Source: JAQUBU01 sp036677685 (lineage in GTDB: Bacteria > Bacillota > Syntrophomonadia > Syntrophomonadales > Syntrophomonadaceae). From it: a stretch of 64,000 bases of DNA. The notes under the pieces are model-generated. The model did no database searches and had not been told where the DNA came from. It was given only the letters and a program-made list of their open reading frames with translations. This document shows, one piece after another, positions 1 to 7,617 of the stretch. The position numbers and the translations under genes were made by a program. The stretch covers positions 186,001-250,000 of the forward strand of contig JAVBWA010000008.1 in NCBI GenBank assembly GCA_036677685.1, read 5' to 3'. How positions within the stretch are numbered: the first letter of the stretch is position 1; each line of letters opens with the position of its first letter.

Positions 1-19
1 CAGGCCCAGGGCCTGAGCC
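1..19. repeat. CAGGCCC/GGGCCTG palindrome, first copy
   Basis: A near-perfect palindrome (CAGGCCC-AG-GGCCTG) at the window edge. A second copy lies at 219-239, so the two bracket the repeat element at 23-187. No T-tract supports a terminator role. Confidence 0.55.
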
Positions 20-22
20 AGG

Positions 23-187
23 ACGATGACAAAAGCACCCTCCGGGTACTACTGATGTTCGCTTTCGCTTACTATTTAAGGTAGCGAATCTCTGCGTTAT
101 TATCAAAAACCCGCTCAATCAACGTACTCAAGTACGCCTCAATCGCGGGCTTTTCACAATGCCTTGATCTTCACTCTTGTCATCGCC
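23..187. repeat. Palindromic intergenic element, family 2, long form
   Basis: The ends are inverted copies of each other (GATGACAAAAG at 25-35; CTTGTCATC near 176-184). The core has a CCCGC...GCGGG stem around GTAC-TCAA-GTAC. A shorter copy of the same element is at 6383-6497. Relative to that copy, this one carries about 50 extra bases after position 36, including TGATGTTCGCTTTCGCT, which also occur near 15508-15550. It lies downstream of spoIIIAH. Nothing else is recognisable between 1 and 319. Confidence 0.7.
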
Positions 188-218
188 CTGGGATATTGCA
201 GACTTTGTCGACAATCAC

Positions 219-239
219 GCTCAGGCCCAGAGCCTGAGC
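219..239. repeat. GCTCAGGCCC palindrome, second copy
   Basis: A hairpin-forming inverted repeat (GCTCAGGC...GCCTGAGC) followed on the plus strand by ATTTTG. It matches the copy at 1-19. It could be a weak terminator for plus-strand transcription, but it lies about 80 bp past the spoIIIAH stop with no T-run on the minus strand. Confidence 0.45.
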
Positions 240-319
240 ATTTTGCTCCTATTTACACTATTATAGAAATAAAGCCAAGGTATTTCAATCCAAAAATAAG
301 TATACACAATATTTATCTA

Positions 320-889
320 TTATTCACCACTATTAACAATTATAGACACTGCTGTTGATTCGCATTCGGCAAGCTGCCCCAGCAGTTCTTTAAGTTCCGT
401 TTTTTCTTCTATGATTAAAGGAGCGGACTTTATTACTGCGGTTACGGCTCCTTTTTGCATAATAACCACACAGTCCTGATACCCTTTGGATTTTAGAATT
501 TGTTCGGCCTTCATTTCGGCATCCATATCCTCAGTAATTTTAACCAGGCGGTTGACTGCTACAACCTGAGCCTGCGGCTCATTTTCCTGATTATTGATAA
601 TTCCATTCAGTACATCAATCTGCTTGCCCCGGATGCGCTCCCTTTCCATGCGAAACCCCGAAAAGGATTCTTCCTTTTGATTGTCGTTCTTATCAAGCTG
701 TTTACTGGTTTGAACCTCAGCTTCTTTATAGGTGGTGATTGCTTTTACTGGCTGCGGGCTTTCCTGATGATACACAGCACCCAGAATTTTAACCACCAGC
801 AGAAATAAAGCAACGATCCCCAATGCTACAGCTATTTTCTTTTTAGTAATGGCGTTGGGATTCGAATTTAATATTATCATTTTATTCAT
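320..889 (-). CDS. spoIIIAH: SpoIIIAH-like stage III sporulation protein
   Basis: Last gene of the spoIIIA operon. In the family, SpoIIIAH is a mother-cell membrane protein whose extracellular domain pairs with forespore SpoIIQ to build the channel across the engulfment membranes. The sequence shows a short cytoplasmic N-terminus, one membrane segment at about residues 18-38 and a soluble charged domain. The conserved C-terminal part (about residues 105-185) has the YscJ/FliF-like alternating pattern. The ATG follows AAAGGAG. The start overlaps the end of spoIIIAG by 8 bp. Length (189 aa) is near the family norm. Confidence 0.9.
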   Translation of the reverse strand: MNKMIILNSNPNAITKKKIAVALGIVALFLLVVKILGAVYHQESPQPVKAITTYKEAEVQTSKQLDKNDNQKEESFSGFRMERERIRGKQIDVLNGIINNQENEPQAQVVAVNRLVKITEDMDAEMKAEQILKSKGYQDCVVIMQKGAVTAVIKSAPLIIEEKTELKELLGQLAECESTAVSIIVNSGE

Positions 890-1472
890 TAGCCGCTCCT
901 TTCCGGGGCATTACCCTGACTTTATAAACCGGTATGTTCAAGAGAGTTGCGGTTGCATCACTCAAATTTTCCTGTACTGCTTTCCGATTTGCTCCATCAG
1001 CAACCACCAATACCCCGAGGACTTTGGGAAACTTGTCTTCAATTAAAAGCGGTGCTCCCGAAGATACCGCGATATCCTGTACCAGGTTTTCTTCCCGGCT
1101 CGTTTTCTTAACACCCTGGGTTTCACTTTCCTCGGTTTCCCGTTTTTCATCCCGGCGATTGCTGGCGTAGCTCTTTACCCCTTCGGAACTCAAGGTTAGA
1201 CCGACTTCCACCCGGCCGGCTCCATCTATTTCGGATAAAATAGATTCCAGTTCCGCAGTTAATTGAGCCTTTACACTGCCCTCCCCTAGCATTGCTTTTT
1301 CAGTACCAGTAAGTGGTGCAGCAGCTTTTTCCACCTTGCTGATTGGCCAGAGCAGAGCCAATAAACCCAGACAAATCATAATTACCATGATATAGCGGCT
1401 CTTTTTGCCTTTTAAAAAGGACCGGTTATCTTCGCCACTGTCCTGCCCTCGTCTGATCCATTCATCCAACAC
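882..1472 (-). CDS. spoIIIAG: SpoIIIAG-like stage III sporulation protein
   Basis: A bitopic membrane protein that in Bacillus forms a large ring in the SpoIIIA-SpoIIQ channel. It has one membrane segment at about residues 30-47 and a soluble C-terminal domain, with a charged insert (about 110-130) as in other SpoIIIAG proteins. I prefer the GTG at 1472, 9 nt after GGGGG. The upstream in-frame TTG at 1481 would sit directly on that ribosome binding site. The start region overlaps the spoIIIAF stop (1478-1480). Confidence 0.88.
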   Translation of the reverse strand: MLDEWIRRGQDSGEDNRSFLKGKKSRYIMVIMICLGLLALLWPISKVEKAAAPLTGTEKAMLGEGSVKAQLTAELESILSEIDGAGRVEVGLTLSSEGVKSYASNRRDEKRETEESETQGVKKTSREENLVQDIAVSSGAPLLIEDKFPKVLGVLVVADGANRKAVQENLSDATATLLNIPVYKVRVMPRKGAANE

Positions 1473-1477
1473 AATAC

Positions 1478-2062
1478 TCAACCCCCTTCAAATTCTATTT
1501 CAATATTAGCTTTGGGCAGTCCGTAGAGGTTGCGCAGCAAAGCCAATATTTTCTCCTGGATCTGGGCTTTTTCCGCTTCGCCAGCCACAGTCCGATTCTC
1601 CGAAAACACCTGGGTATTCGCTGTTTCTTTAGACTGGTTGGCTTGGCCGGGGGTTACTATAATATGAAGTTTTTCCAGAGTCCCCTGCTGCCCCAGATCT
1701 ATTTTGGTTTCCATTTGCTGCACTCCCGGAATCAGCATGGCTATACTGGCTATTTGTCCTTGCATTTTCTCCCTGACGGCTGCATTATTGCTTTCTGTAA
1801 TTTGCCGGTTGATAACCTGGCCTTTTTTTATGATCTCTTCACTTTGGTCAACATTTGACTGCAAGTCCCAAAGTTTGACTTCAAATTGCTGCTGGCTGAA
1901 AAGCACGGAAAGCACCGGACTCAAAATGCTGATTAAAATAAACAAACCTATCGCAAAACGTACAAATGGCTTAAGTCCACCATCGGGCAGCAGTATTTCC
2001 AGAAAACTGGCTAAAATAATGATGTATAAAATATTTTTCACTATTTCCGCCAGGGTGCTCAT
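1478..2062 (-). CDS. spoIIIAF: SpoIIIAF-like stage III sporulation protein
   Basis: Two hydrophobic segments at the N-terminus (about residues 8-25 and 35-55) precede a soluble domain, as in the SpoIIIAF family. The product works with the other SpoIIIA proteins in the mother-cell membrane during engulfment. The reading frame is open further upstream to 2137. The ATG at 2062 follows AAAGGGGG at good spacing and begins the conserved N-terminus (MSTLAEIVKNI), so it is the likely start. The 300 bp gap before it is unusual for this operon. Confidence 0.88.
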   Translation of the reverse strand: MSTLAEIVKNILYIIILASFLEILLPDGGLKPFVRFAIGLFILISILSPVLSVLFSQQQFEVKLWDLQSNVDQSEEIIKKGQVINRQITESNNAAVREKMQGQIASIAMLIPGVQQMETKIDLGQQGTLEKLHIIVTPGQANQSKETANTQVFSENRTVAGEAEKAQIQEKILALLRNLYGLPKANIEIEFEGG

Positions 2063-2125
2063 AACAATCCCCCTTTCCAACATCCTTGACCTTTTAACCG
2101 CAAAAGACATACTGTAATTTAAGGT

Positions 2126-2222
2126 CAGGGGACACACCCCCTGCGCAGAAAATTATGGAGCAAAAAATTACAATCTATTTAGTCCTGCGATACGCCCATT
2201 AAGGTATAAGGGGAATGTCCCC
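2126..2222. repeat. GGGGACA/GGGGAATGTCCCC hairpins (REP-like)
   Basis: Two small palindromes lie between spoIIIAE and spoIIIAF: CAGGGG-acacac-CCCCTG at 2126-2143 and GGGGAATGTCCCC at 2210-2222. Similar GGGGACA hairpins occur at 6336-6377 and 62696-62709. This pattern resembles REP-type palindromes in other bacteria, but no REP transposase gene is in the window. The rest of the gap 2063-2364 shows no gene. Confidence 0.5.
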
Positions 2223-2364
2223 GTAACATGAAAGAGATAAAGGCGAGGATAGGTGGCCTAAAAAATCATCAAACTAGACTTACCAGACTTGAAATATATT
2301 CTACTATCCTCAACCAAAAGTCCGGGCTTGAGGGAATATTACAGTATGTCTTTTACGTTCTTGC

Positions 2365-3540
2365 TTACCGCAGTGCGGCCAAGCCGTTGGACATTCCCGC
2401 TACTATGGCGATCATGATAAAGAACATCAAACCTACTGAAGCCACCGCCGCCAGCATCAAGAAAAGATGAGAACTCATGGTGTCCAGGACCGCAGCTGTT
2501 TTGGCATCGCCCAGCGGTTCAACAACTGCAGCCGTAATCTTATAAATCAAAGCCAGGGCCGCCACTTTCAGCAACGGAAAAATAATTATCCCGAAAACAA
2601 TCAGCACCCCCATAACCCCCAAAGCTTGCTTGAGCATAACTACATATCCCGCCGCTACTTCAATAGAATCGGAGACCATTTTTCCCACTACCGGAATGGC
2701 ATTGTCGGTAACAAATTTTGTGGTCCGCAGTGCAACCTTATCCAGAACCGAAGCGTACAAGGCTCTTAAAGTTACAAAGCCCACAAAAACACTTAAAAAC
2801 AAACCTAATGATACTTGCGCCATCTGCCCGCAGAATTTTGACATTTTCTCGACTTTCAAGCTGCTGGACATGTGATTGATCAGGCTGAGAATAGCGGACA
2901 TAATGATCAGAGGAAAAACAATGTTTTTAACTGCGTTGGCAAATGCGGTAGCCACAGTCATCAGAATAGGAAACAGTATGGCTGAAGCATGAATATTGCC
3001 CAACCCGGCAGTCAATACCAGCATTTGCGGCAGCATTGACATCATAAAGGTAAGCATGTTGTCCACCGTGTGCTGACCGAGGTCCAGGACCAAGTGGAAT
3101 GATCCTATGGCTAAAGCGGCCAGGGCCATGAAGCACGCCAAATATGATATTTGCGCAATCCCCGATGAAAAGGAGCTCTGCAGATTAAGCAATAGTGCCG
3201 CCAGGACTGACAAAATAAGTAATTTCCCTAACAACCCGGAATTGGCTGATATCTCTTTAAAAAGAAACTTCACCAGATTACTGCCCAGCTCTTTAATGTC
3301 AAATTCCCATTCACCCTGGACAAAATCCACCAGCAAGTCCTTGACGGTTTTGCCGTCCATGTAATAGCTGATTTCTCCGTCGATGCTATCTTTGTACTCT
3401 TCCAGGACCGTAAGGTCCAAACTACTTACCGCATCCTGCAGGGAAAAAGTTGCTGCCGTATCTTCATCATCTGTTGCCCAAACCGGCAGCGGCAAGCCCA
3501 AGAGGCAAAATAAGATCAAGATGGTTAAATATTTTCTCAT
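2365..3540 (-). CDS. spoIIIAE: SpoIIIAE-like stage III sporulation protein
   Basis: A polytopic membrane protein with a cleavable signal peptide (about residues 1-22, ending VWA). An extracytoplasmic N-terminal region follows, then about seven hydrophobic segments from residue 100 to the end. This is the SpoIIIAE layout, a likely membrane platform of the engulfment channel. The ATG at 3540 follows AGAGGGGG. An upstream in-frame start at 3561 would only add seven residues in front of the signal peptide. It follows spoIIIAD by 25 bp. Confidence 0.92.
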   Translation of the reverse strand: MRKYLTILILFCLLGLPLPVWATDDEDTAATFSLQDAVSSLDLTVLEEYKDSIDGEISYYMDGKTVKDLLVDFVQGEWEFDIKELGSNLVKFLFKEISANSGLLGKLLILSVLAALLLNLQSSFSSGIAQISYLACFMALAALAIGSFHLVLDLGQHTVDNMLTFMMSMLPQMLVLTAGLGNIHASAILFPILMTVATAFANAVKNIVFPLIIMSAILSLINHMSSSLKVEKMSKFCGQMAQVSLGLFLSVFVGFVTLRALYASVLDKVALRTTKFVTDNAIPVVGKMVSDSIEVAAGYVVMLKQALGVMGVLIVFGIIIFPLLKVAALALIYKITAAVVEPLGDAKTAAVLDTMSSHLFLMLAAVASVGLMFFIMIAIVAGMSNGLAALR

Positions 3541-3565
3541 TAATGCCCCCTCTCCCGCCACTCCC

Positions 3566-3955
3566 TTAGCCCGGCATAATATCCATCAGGGATTCAAGGA
3601 TGGCGATCATTATCGGTAAAGCCAAAACGGCAATAATTATCTTGGCGGCGAACTCAACCTTCCTGGCCACTGCCTGTTCACCGGCATCCTGGCAAATAGC
3701 TGCGGCAAATTCCCCCAGATAGGCTACCCCCAGTATTTTTAAAATAGTTGCCATAAAAAAGTAGTTTATTTGGGCGCGATGCGTTAACTCCTGCATCACT
3801 TCAATAATGCTGGCCATTTTGCCCATCATAAATATAAAGATTACGATACTGAAGACAATACTTAAAATCACGGCCATCACAGGTTTTTCCTGCCGAAGGA
3901 TCAGCAGCAGGATGGTTGTGAGCAAGGCTAATCCTACTACCTGGGGTATTTCCAC
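3566..3955 (-). CDS. spoIIIAD: SpoIIIAD-like stage III sporulation protein
   Basis: A 129-residue hydrophobic protein with about three to four membrane segments, matching SpoIIIAD (stage III sporulation AC/AD family). It is part of the mother-cell SpoIIIA complex. Translation starts at a GTG after GGGGGAGATCGAG. The gene is separated from spoIIIAC by an intergenic repeat copy, although these two genes normally touch. Confidence 0.92.
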   Translation of the reverse strand: MEIPQVVGLALLTTILLLILRQEKPVMAVILSIVFSIVIFIFMMGKMASIIEVMQELTHRAQINYFFMATILKILGVAYLGEFAAAICQDAGEQAVARKVEFAAKIIIAVLALPIMIAILESLMDIMPG

Positions 3956-3987
3956 CTCGATCTCCCCCTTATGCTCCGCTTATGGGT

Positions 3988-4123
3988 TTTAATAATCGTA
4001 AGAAACTGCGGAGCAGTTTCAACACACCGCTGCAACGAGGCTGGGAACCAGAATCCACCGTCTGGTTTGTCAATAGGAATCCGACCACTTATAAAAGCAG
4101 GAGACATTTTTTCGCCTCGTTAT
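3988..4123 (+). repeat. 130-bp structured intergenic repeat, copy 1
   Basis: It contains the AACTGC-gga-GCAGTT hairpin at 4005-4019, CAACGAGGC, and the CGCCTCGTTATA end at 4113-4124. It sits between spoIIIAD and spoIIIAC. On the minus strand its TATAAC end supplies the TAA stop of spoIIIAC. Confidence 0.9.
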
Positions 4124-4314
4124 AGTTTAAAGACTGATCTAACTACCGTGAAAAGCTGGTTCATTAGCTGCACCACAATAATCAGCACTACAACCACCCC
4201 AACCAGGGTTAACATTTCCGCCTGCTCCTCTTTTTTAGCCTGTTTTAAGACTATGGACAGGATAGAAATTAGAATGCCAATACCGGCCACGCGGAAAATA
4301 ATTTCAACATCCAT
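4120..4314 (-). CDS. spoIIIAC: SpoIIIAC-like stage III sporulation protein
   Basis: A 64-residue protein with two membrane segments (about 5-22 and 33-52), the normal size for SpoIIIAC. The ATG follows AGGAGGG. The stop codon is the TAA inside the end of repeat copy 1, so the last codons abut the repeat directly. Repeat copy 2 follows upstream, before spoIIIAB. Confidence 0.9.
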   Translation of the reverse strand: MDVEIIFRVAGIGILISILSIVLKQAKKEEQAEMLTLVGVVVVLIIVVQLMNQLFTVVRSVFKL

Positions 4315-4333
4315 ATTAACCCTCCTAAAATTC

Positions 4334-4467
4334 TTTTAAGCCTCGAAAGAAACGCGGAGCAGTTTCAACATACCGCTGCAACGAGGCAGGGAACCAAAAC
4401 ACGCCGCCTGTTTTGTTAATGGGACCCCGACCGCTAAAAACGGGAAGCATTTTTTTGCCTCGTTATA
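4334..4467 (+). repeat. 130-bp structured intergenic repeat, copy 2
   Basis: Between spoIIIAC and spoIIIAB. It keeps the GCTGCAACGAGGC core, the internal CCGACCGCTAAAAACGGG stretch and the CCTCGTTATA end. The hairpin arm is slightly mutated (AACGCGGAGCAGTT). Its TATAAC end gives the stop of spoIIIAB. Confidence 0.9.
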
Positions 4468-4984
4468 TTAAGAGCAAAACTATCAACACCCCCAGCATAA
4501 AACCTCCATAGTTCCATAGCTTCTGGCCGGCCTGTAATTCCTGTGCGGCCTTGGCTTCAAGAATGCCCATCTCTTCCTGCAGCAACGTAAAAACCTTTTT
4601 CTGCTGTGAGACATCCGACATACCTAACTGCGATGTTGCAGCAGCCAGTAATTCAAGTTCCATTTCCTTTAGGTCCGAATTCATTTTTAGTGCTTTTAAA
4701 CCGTGGGACCATGCCTCACCTGCGGTAACCCCCTCCCGGCTCTGTAATAACCTGGAGCTTTCCGCAAAAAGCACCGAGATTGGCGGCTTGCCAAAACGTG
4801 CCGTACGTTCCAGGGCCCGGGGCAGTGGTATATACATGCAGCTTATTTCTTTTTCTAAAAAACCAAGGGCCAGCCTCATCTCTTTGATCTGCGCCACGCG
4901 GTTCTCCAGAGTGCGGGATCCATTAAGCCCCCAGGCGCCAAAGCCTGATATTATACAAACGATACCCATAAGCTTAACCCACAT
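4463..4984 (-). CDS. spoIIIAB: SpoIIIAB-like stage III sporulation protein
   Basis: An N-terminal membrane segment (about residues 1-20), a helical cytoplasmic domain and a C-terminal hydrophobic segment, as in SpoIIIAB. That family resembles GspF-type platform proteins. The frame is open to 5020, but the ATG at 4984 follows AGGGGG at normal spacing and begins right at the membrane segment, so it is preferred. The stop TAA is provided by repeat copy 2. Confidence 0.9.
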   Translation of the reverse strand: MWVKLMGIVCIISGFGAWGLNGSRTLENRVAQIKEMRLALGFLEKEISCMYIPLPRALERTARFGKPPISVLFAESSRLLQSREGVTAGEAWSHGLKALKMNSDLKEMELELLAAATSQLGMSDVSQQKKVFTLLQEEMGILEAKAAQELQAGQKLWNYGGFMLGVLIVLLLI

Positions 4985-5295
4985 TAAATTACCCCCTGTT
5001 CCAAAGCATGAAACATCCATGAAAATTTATGTGAGGGGTAAGGAGTGAGGCGTGAGGGGCTTTTAAATAAGGAACCCTACATCTCACTCATCACTTTTTT
5101 CTCGTATTACCACCCACGAAAATAACCTGTAACCAAAATGAAAAGCGACAGTTTCCTATCTTAACTATAATTCGAAATAATTTTTGTACTACCGAGGATC
5201 CCCAAAGGGTGCACCTTTCGCAAAGAGTGAACCAAGGGGGGTAAACGGAATAACCCTACCCCTCACGCCTTGCCCCTATCGCCTTACTTTGCTTG
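4985..5295. other. Non-coding gap with inverted GGCGTGAGGGG segments
   Basis: The 310 bp between spoIIIAB and spoIIIAA hold no supported gene. GAGTGAGGCGTGAGGGG at about 5043-5060 and its inverted relative CCCCTCACGCCTTGCCCC at about 5258-5275 face each other. A similar inverted pair brackets 58582-58825, which suggests a mobile or recombinogenic segment. Confidence 0.45.
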
Positions 5296-6261
5296 TTAAT
5301 CCCACCGGATAATTTCTTCCACCTTGCCCGGTCCGCTGCGCCGGGACAAAACCACCAGAGTTTTAAATACTCCGGTATTCAGCAATTCATTGAGCTGGGG
5401 GCGTTTTTTAATATCATCAAGATTTTTGGCATGAATACTGGTTATTACTGCCACCCCTGCATTTACACAATCATAAACAGCCTGCAGATCTTCCCGGCTG
5501 CCTATCTCATCGGTAATCAAGACCTGGGGTGAAAGCGAGCGAATTGCCATCATCATTCCCATTGCCTTGGGGCAGGAATCCAGAACATCGGTACGCGGCC
5601 CTACATCAAGCTGAGGAATCCCCCGGTAACAGCCGGCAATTTCCGAGCGTTCATCGATTATCACCACATTTTGGGGTTGGACCAGTTTGCCTCCCGTCGA
5701 AAGCAGCCGGGCCAAATCTCTGAGTATTGTGGTTTTACCGCAACGAGGCGGCGATATTATAAGGGTATTTACCGTGGTTCTTTTAGAACCGGTACAGATT
5801 TGCGGTAAAAGGGCCTGGGCACAATTCTTGACCTCCCTGGCAACGCGAAAACAGATAGCGGAAATATCTTTTATGCTGTGGATATCATTACCCTGCAGTA
5901 TTACCTGCCCGGCCAGTCCCACCCGGTGGCCCCCGGGGATGGTTATAAAACCCCTTCTGATTTCTTCTGCAAAAGCGTATAGAGAATTATCGCTGATAGA
6001 GGCTAGGATTCGGTAAATATCATCTGCAGTGACCATGTATGATTCGTTCAAATTCTCCACCAGCTCAGCTCGTGAATTCAAGCCATAGTCTTTTTCTCCG
6101 ATTCTAAGCTGCAGCGGCTTGGCCGCGCGAAGGCGAATTTCCTCCAGTTTTGGATAGCATTCATCCGGCAGATTCAGTACTTTTTCCTTTAGGCCGGCTG
6201 TCAGGTAAGAGCCTATTTCATTGCGAATTACTGCCTTTTCCGTAAGCAGATTCAGCACCAC
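5296..6261 (-). CDS. spoIIIAA: SpoIIIAA secretion-type ATPase
   Basis: First gene of the operon. It is the AAA/secretion-superfamily ATPase that powers the SpoIIIA-SpoIIQ channel in the mother cell. A Walker A motif (PPRCGKTT, residues 171-178) is followed by a Walker B-like VVIIDERSE and a LITDEIG motif, typical of the family. Length (321 aa) is close to the usual 305-340. Translation begins at a GTG; the site is weak (AAGG). The upstream gap carries a possible sigma-E promoter, a long hairpin and a family 2 repeat. Confidence 0.95.
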   Translation of the reverse strand: MVLNLLTEKAVIRNEIGSYLTAGLKEKVLNLPDECYPKLEEIRLRAAKPLQLRIGEKDYGLNSRAELVENLNESYMVTADDIYRILASISDNSLYAFAEEIRRGFITIPGGHRVGLAGQVILQGNDIHSIKDISAICFRVAREVKNCAQALLPQICTGSKRTTVNTLIISPPRCGKTTILRDLARLLSTGGKLVQPQNVVIIDERSEIAGCYRGIPQLDVGPRTDVLDSCPKAMGMMMAIRSLSPQVLITDEIGSREDLQAVYDCVNAGVAVITSIHAKNLDDIKKRPQLNELLNTGVFKTLVVLSRRSGPGKVEEIIRWD

Positions 6262-6302
6262 CTTATGGACTTTTTTCTATTTCATGTGACTTCTAAATAG
6301 AT

Positions 6303-6331
6303 ATTGGATAGCGGAGTAAATTATTCCATGA
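6303..6331 (-). promoter_or_regulatory. Possible sigma-E promoter of the spoIIIA operon
   Basis: On the minus strand, TCATGGA and TATCCAAT are 14 bp apart. They match the Bacillus sigma-E pattern KCATATT-N14-CATACAAT at about 4 of 7 and 6 of 8 positions. The site is about 40-70 bp upstream of the spoIIIAA GTG. spoIIIA is sigma-E dependent in Bacillus. The match is weak. Confidence 0.3.
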
Positions 6332-6333
6332 AA

Positions 6334-6378
6334 AAGGGGACAATCATGTTTAGGCTATGCCAAACATAATTGTCCCCT
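6334..6378. terminator. Long GGGGACAAT hairpin
   Basis: An inverted repeat with 16-bp arms and one mismatch (GGGGACAATCATGTTT / AAACATAATTGTCCCC) around a 10-base loop. A-rich sequence precedes it, so on the minus strand the stem is followed by a short T-run (TTTTTC). It could end transcription from the efp side before spoIIIA, or be a REP-like element. Confidence 0.5.
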
Positions 6379-6382
6379 CAGT

Positions 6383-6497
6383 GCGATGACAAAAGCGAAT
6401 CTCAGCGTTATTGTAAAAACCCGCTCAATCAAGGTACTCAAGTACGCCTCAATCGCGGACTTTTTACAATGCCTTGATCTTCACTCTTGTCATCGCC
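6383..6497. repeat. Palindromic intergenic element, family 2, short form
   Basis: Shares GATGACAAAAGCGAATCTC, the CCGCTCAATCA...GTACTCAAGTAC core and the TCTTCACTCTTGTCATCGCC end with the element at 23-187, but lacks the 50 bp internal segment. The two copies flank the spoIIIA operon in the same orientation. Confidence 0.7.
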
Positions 6498-6516
6498 CTC
6501 AGATTTAAACGTTGGT

Positions 6517-6954
6517 TTATGAAGGAGAAGGATTATCTATTGCCGTTCTGCTGCTTATATCATCGTCATTAACCGCTGGTTCAAAATCAAAACAACCATC
6601 ATGAACAAAAACTACTTCATCGCAATTGGGGCAGATAATTTCAATACTATCATCATCATCTAAAATATCCGAATCAAAACGCAGCATTTCTCCACAGTGG
6701 GAACATCTGGTTTGAACGAATTTTCCATCATCACCAAGCCATTCTTCCTCAAGTTCCATGAGGTCGTCATCAATGGTTTCCACATAGTCTTTTAACTCTT
6801 CATAATCCCCCTCAATATCCTTTATACTGTCAGCCATTTCATCAAGCACGCTAAGAATGCCTGATATAATTTTGCCCTGCGGGCTTCCTTCGCGAATATT
6901 GAGACCTTCACTTAGGCCCTGCAGATAACTGACTTTTTCGGAAATATCCTTCAC
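6517..6954 (-). CDS. Conserved zinc-ribbon protein (CD1247-like)
   Basis: 145 residues. The N-terminal half is a helical acidic region (about 1-75). It is followed by a zinc ribbon with two CxxC pairs (CSHCGE near 83-88 and CPNCDE near 107-112) and a very acidic tail. Proteins of this type often sit between efp and spoIIIAA in Clostridia. The function is unknown to me, and a DNA- or protein-binding role is only a guess. Translation starts at a GTG after AAAGGAGG. It may share transcription with efp. Confidence 0.65.
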   Translation of the reverse strand: MKDISEKVSYLQGLSEGLNIREGSPQGKIISGILSVLDEMADSIKDIEGDYEELKDYVETIDDDLMELEEEWLGDDGKFVQTRCSHCGEMLRFDSDILDDDDSIEIICPNCDEVVFVHDGCFDFEPAVNDDDISSRTAIDNPSPS

Positions 6955-7035
6955 CTAACATCCTCCTTTTGCATCTCAAATTAAGCTCTTAACTTATTAT
7001 TTGACTAAAAAGGAGGAAATAAACTAGGATAATTT

Positions 7036-7593
7036 TTATGCTCTTTCCATGTATTCTCCGGTCCGGGTGTCAATACGCAAACGGTCTCCGGTGTTTATGA
7101 ACAATGGAACCTGCACCACCGCACCAGTTTCCAAAACTGCATTCTTGGTTGCCCCCGTCGCTGTATCGCCTTTAACTCCGGGCTCGGTGTCAATAACTTT
7201 CATTTCCACAAAGTTAGGAATTTCGATACCTATTATGTTTTCCTGGAAAAAGAGCACGTTTATGTTCATATTCTCCAATAGCCATTTGGTGTTGTCCCCC
7301 ATGGTTGCAGCATCGACTGTTATTTGTTCATAGTTCTGGGTATCCATAAAGACATAGCCTTCACCATCATTGTATAAATACTGCATTTCCCTCCGGTCCA
7401 AATGAGCTTTGGGAACTTTTTCCCCGCCACGGAAGGTCCTTTCAACAACTCCCCCGGATTTAACATTTTTCAATTTGGCTCTTACAAAAGCAGCCCCCTT
7501 GCCAGGTTTTACATGCTGGAACTCCACCACCTGGTAAGCCTGCCCATCCAATTCAATAGTAGCCCCGGTCTTAAAATCATTTACCGATATCAT
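7036..7593 (-). CDS. efp: Translation elongation factor P
   Basis: EF-P binds between the P and E sites and rescues ribosomes stalled on polyproline. The 185-residue protein has the three beta-barrel layout. The KPGKGAAF loop carries Lys32, the position modified in many bacteria, and the conserved C-terminal GDRLRIDTRTGEYMER is present. The ATG follows GGAGGGATAAG. It lies 24 bp after the aminopeptidase gene and is probably in one operon with it and aroQ. No Lys-modifying genes (epmA/B, ymfI) are in the window. Confidence 0.97.
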   Translation of the reverse strand: MISVNDFKTGATIELDGQAYQVVEFQHVKPGKGAAFVRAKLKNVKSGGVVERTFRGGEKVPKAHLDRREMQYLYNDGEGYVFMDTQNYEQITVDAATMGDNTKWLLENMNINVLFFQENIIGIEIPNFVEMKVIDTEPGVKGDTATGATKNAVLETGAVVQVPLFINTGDRLRIDTRTGEYMERA

Positions 7594-7617
7594 CTTATCC
7601 CTCCATTAAAATTCAAA

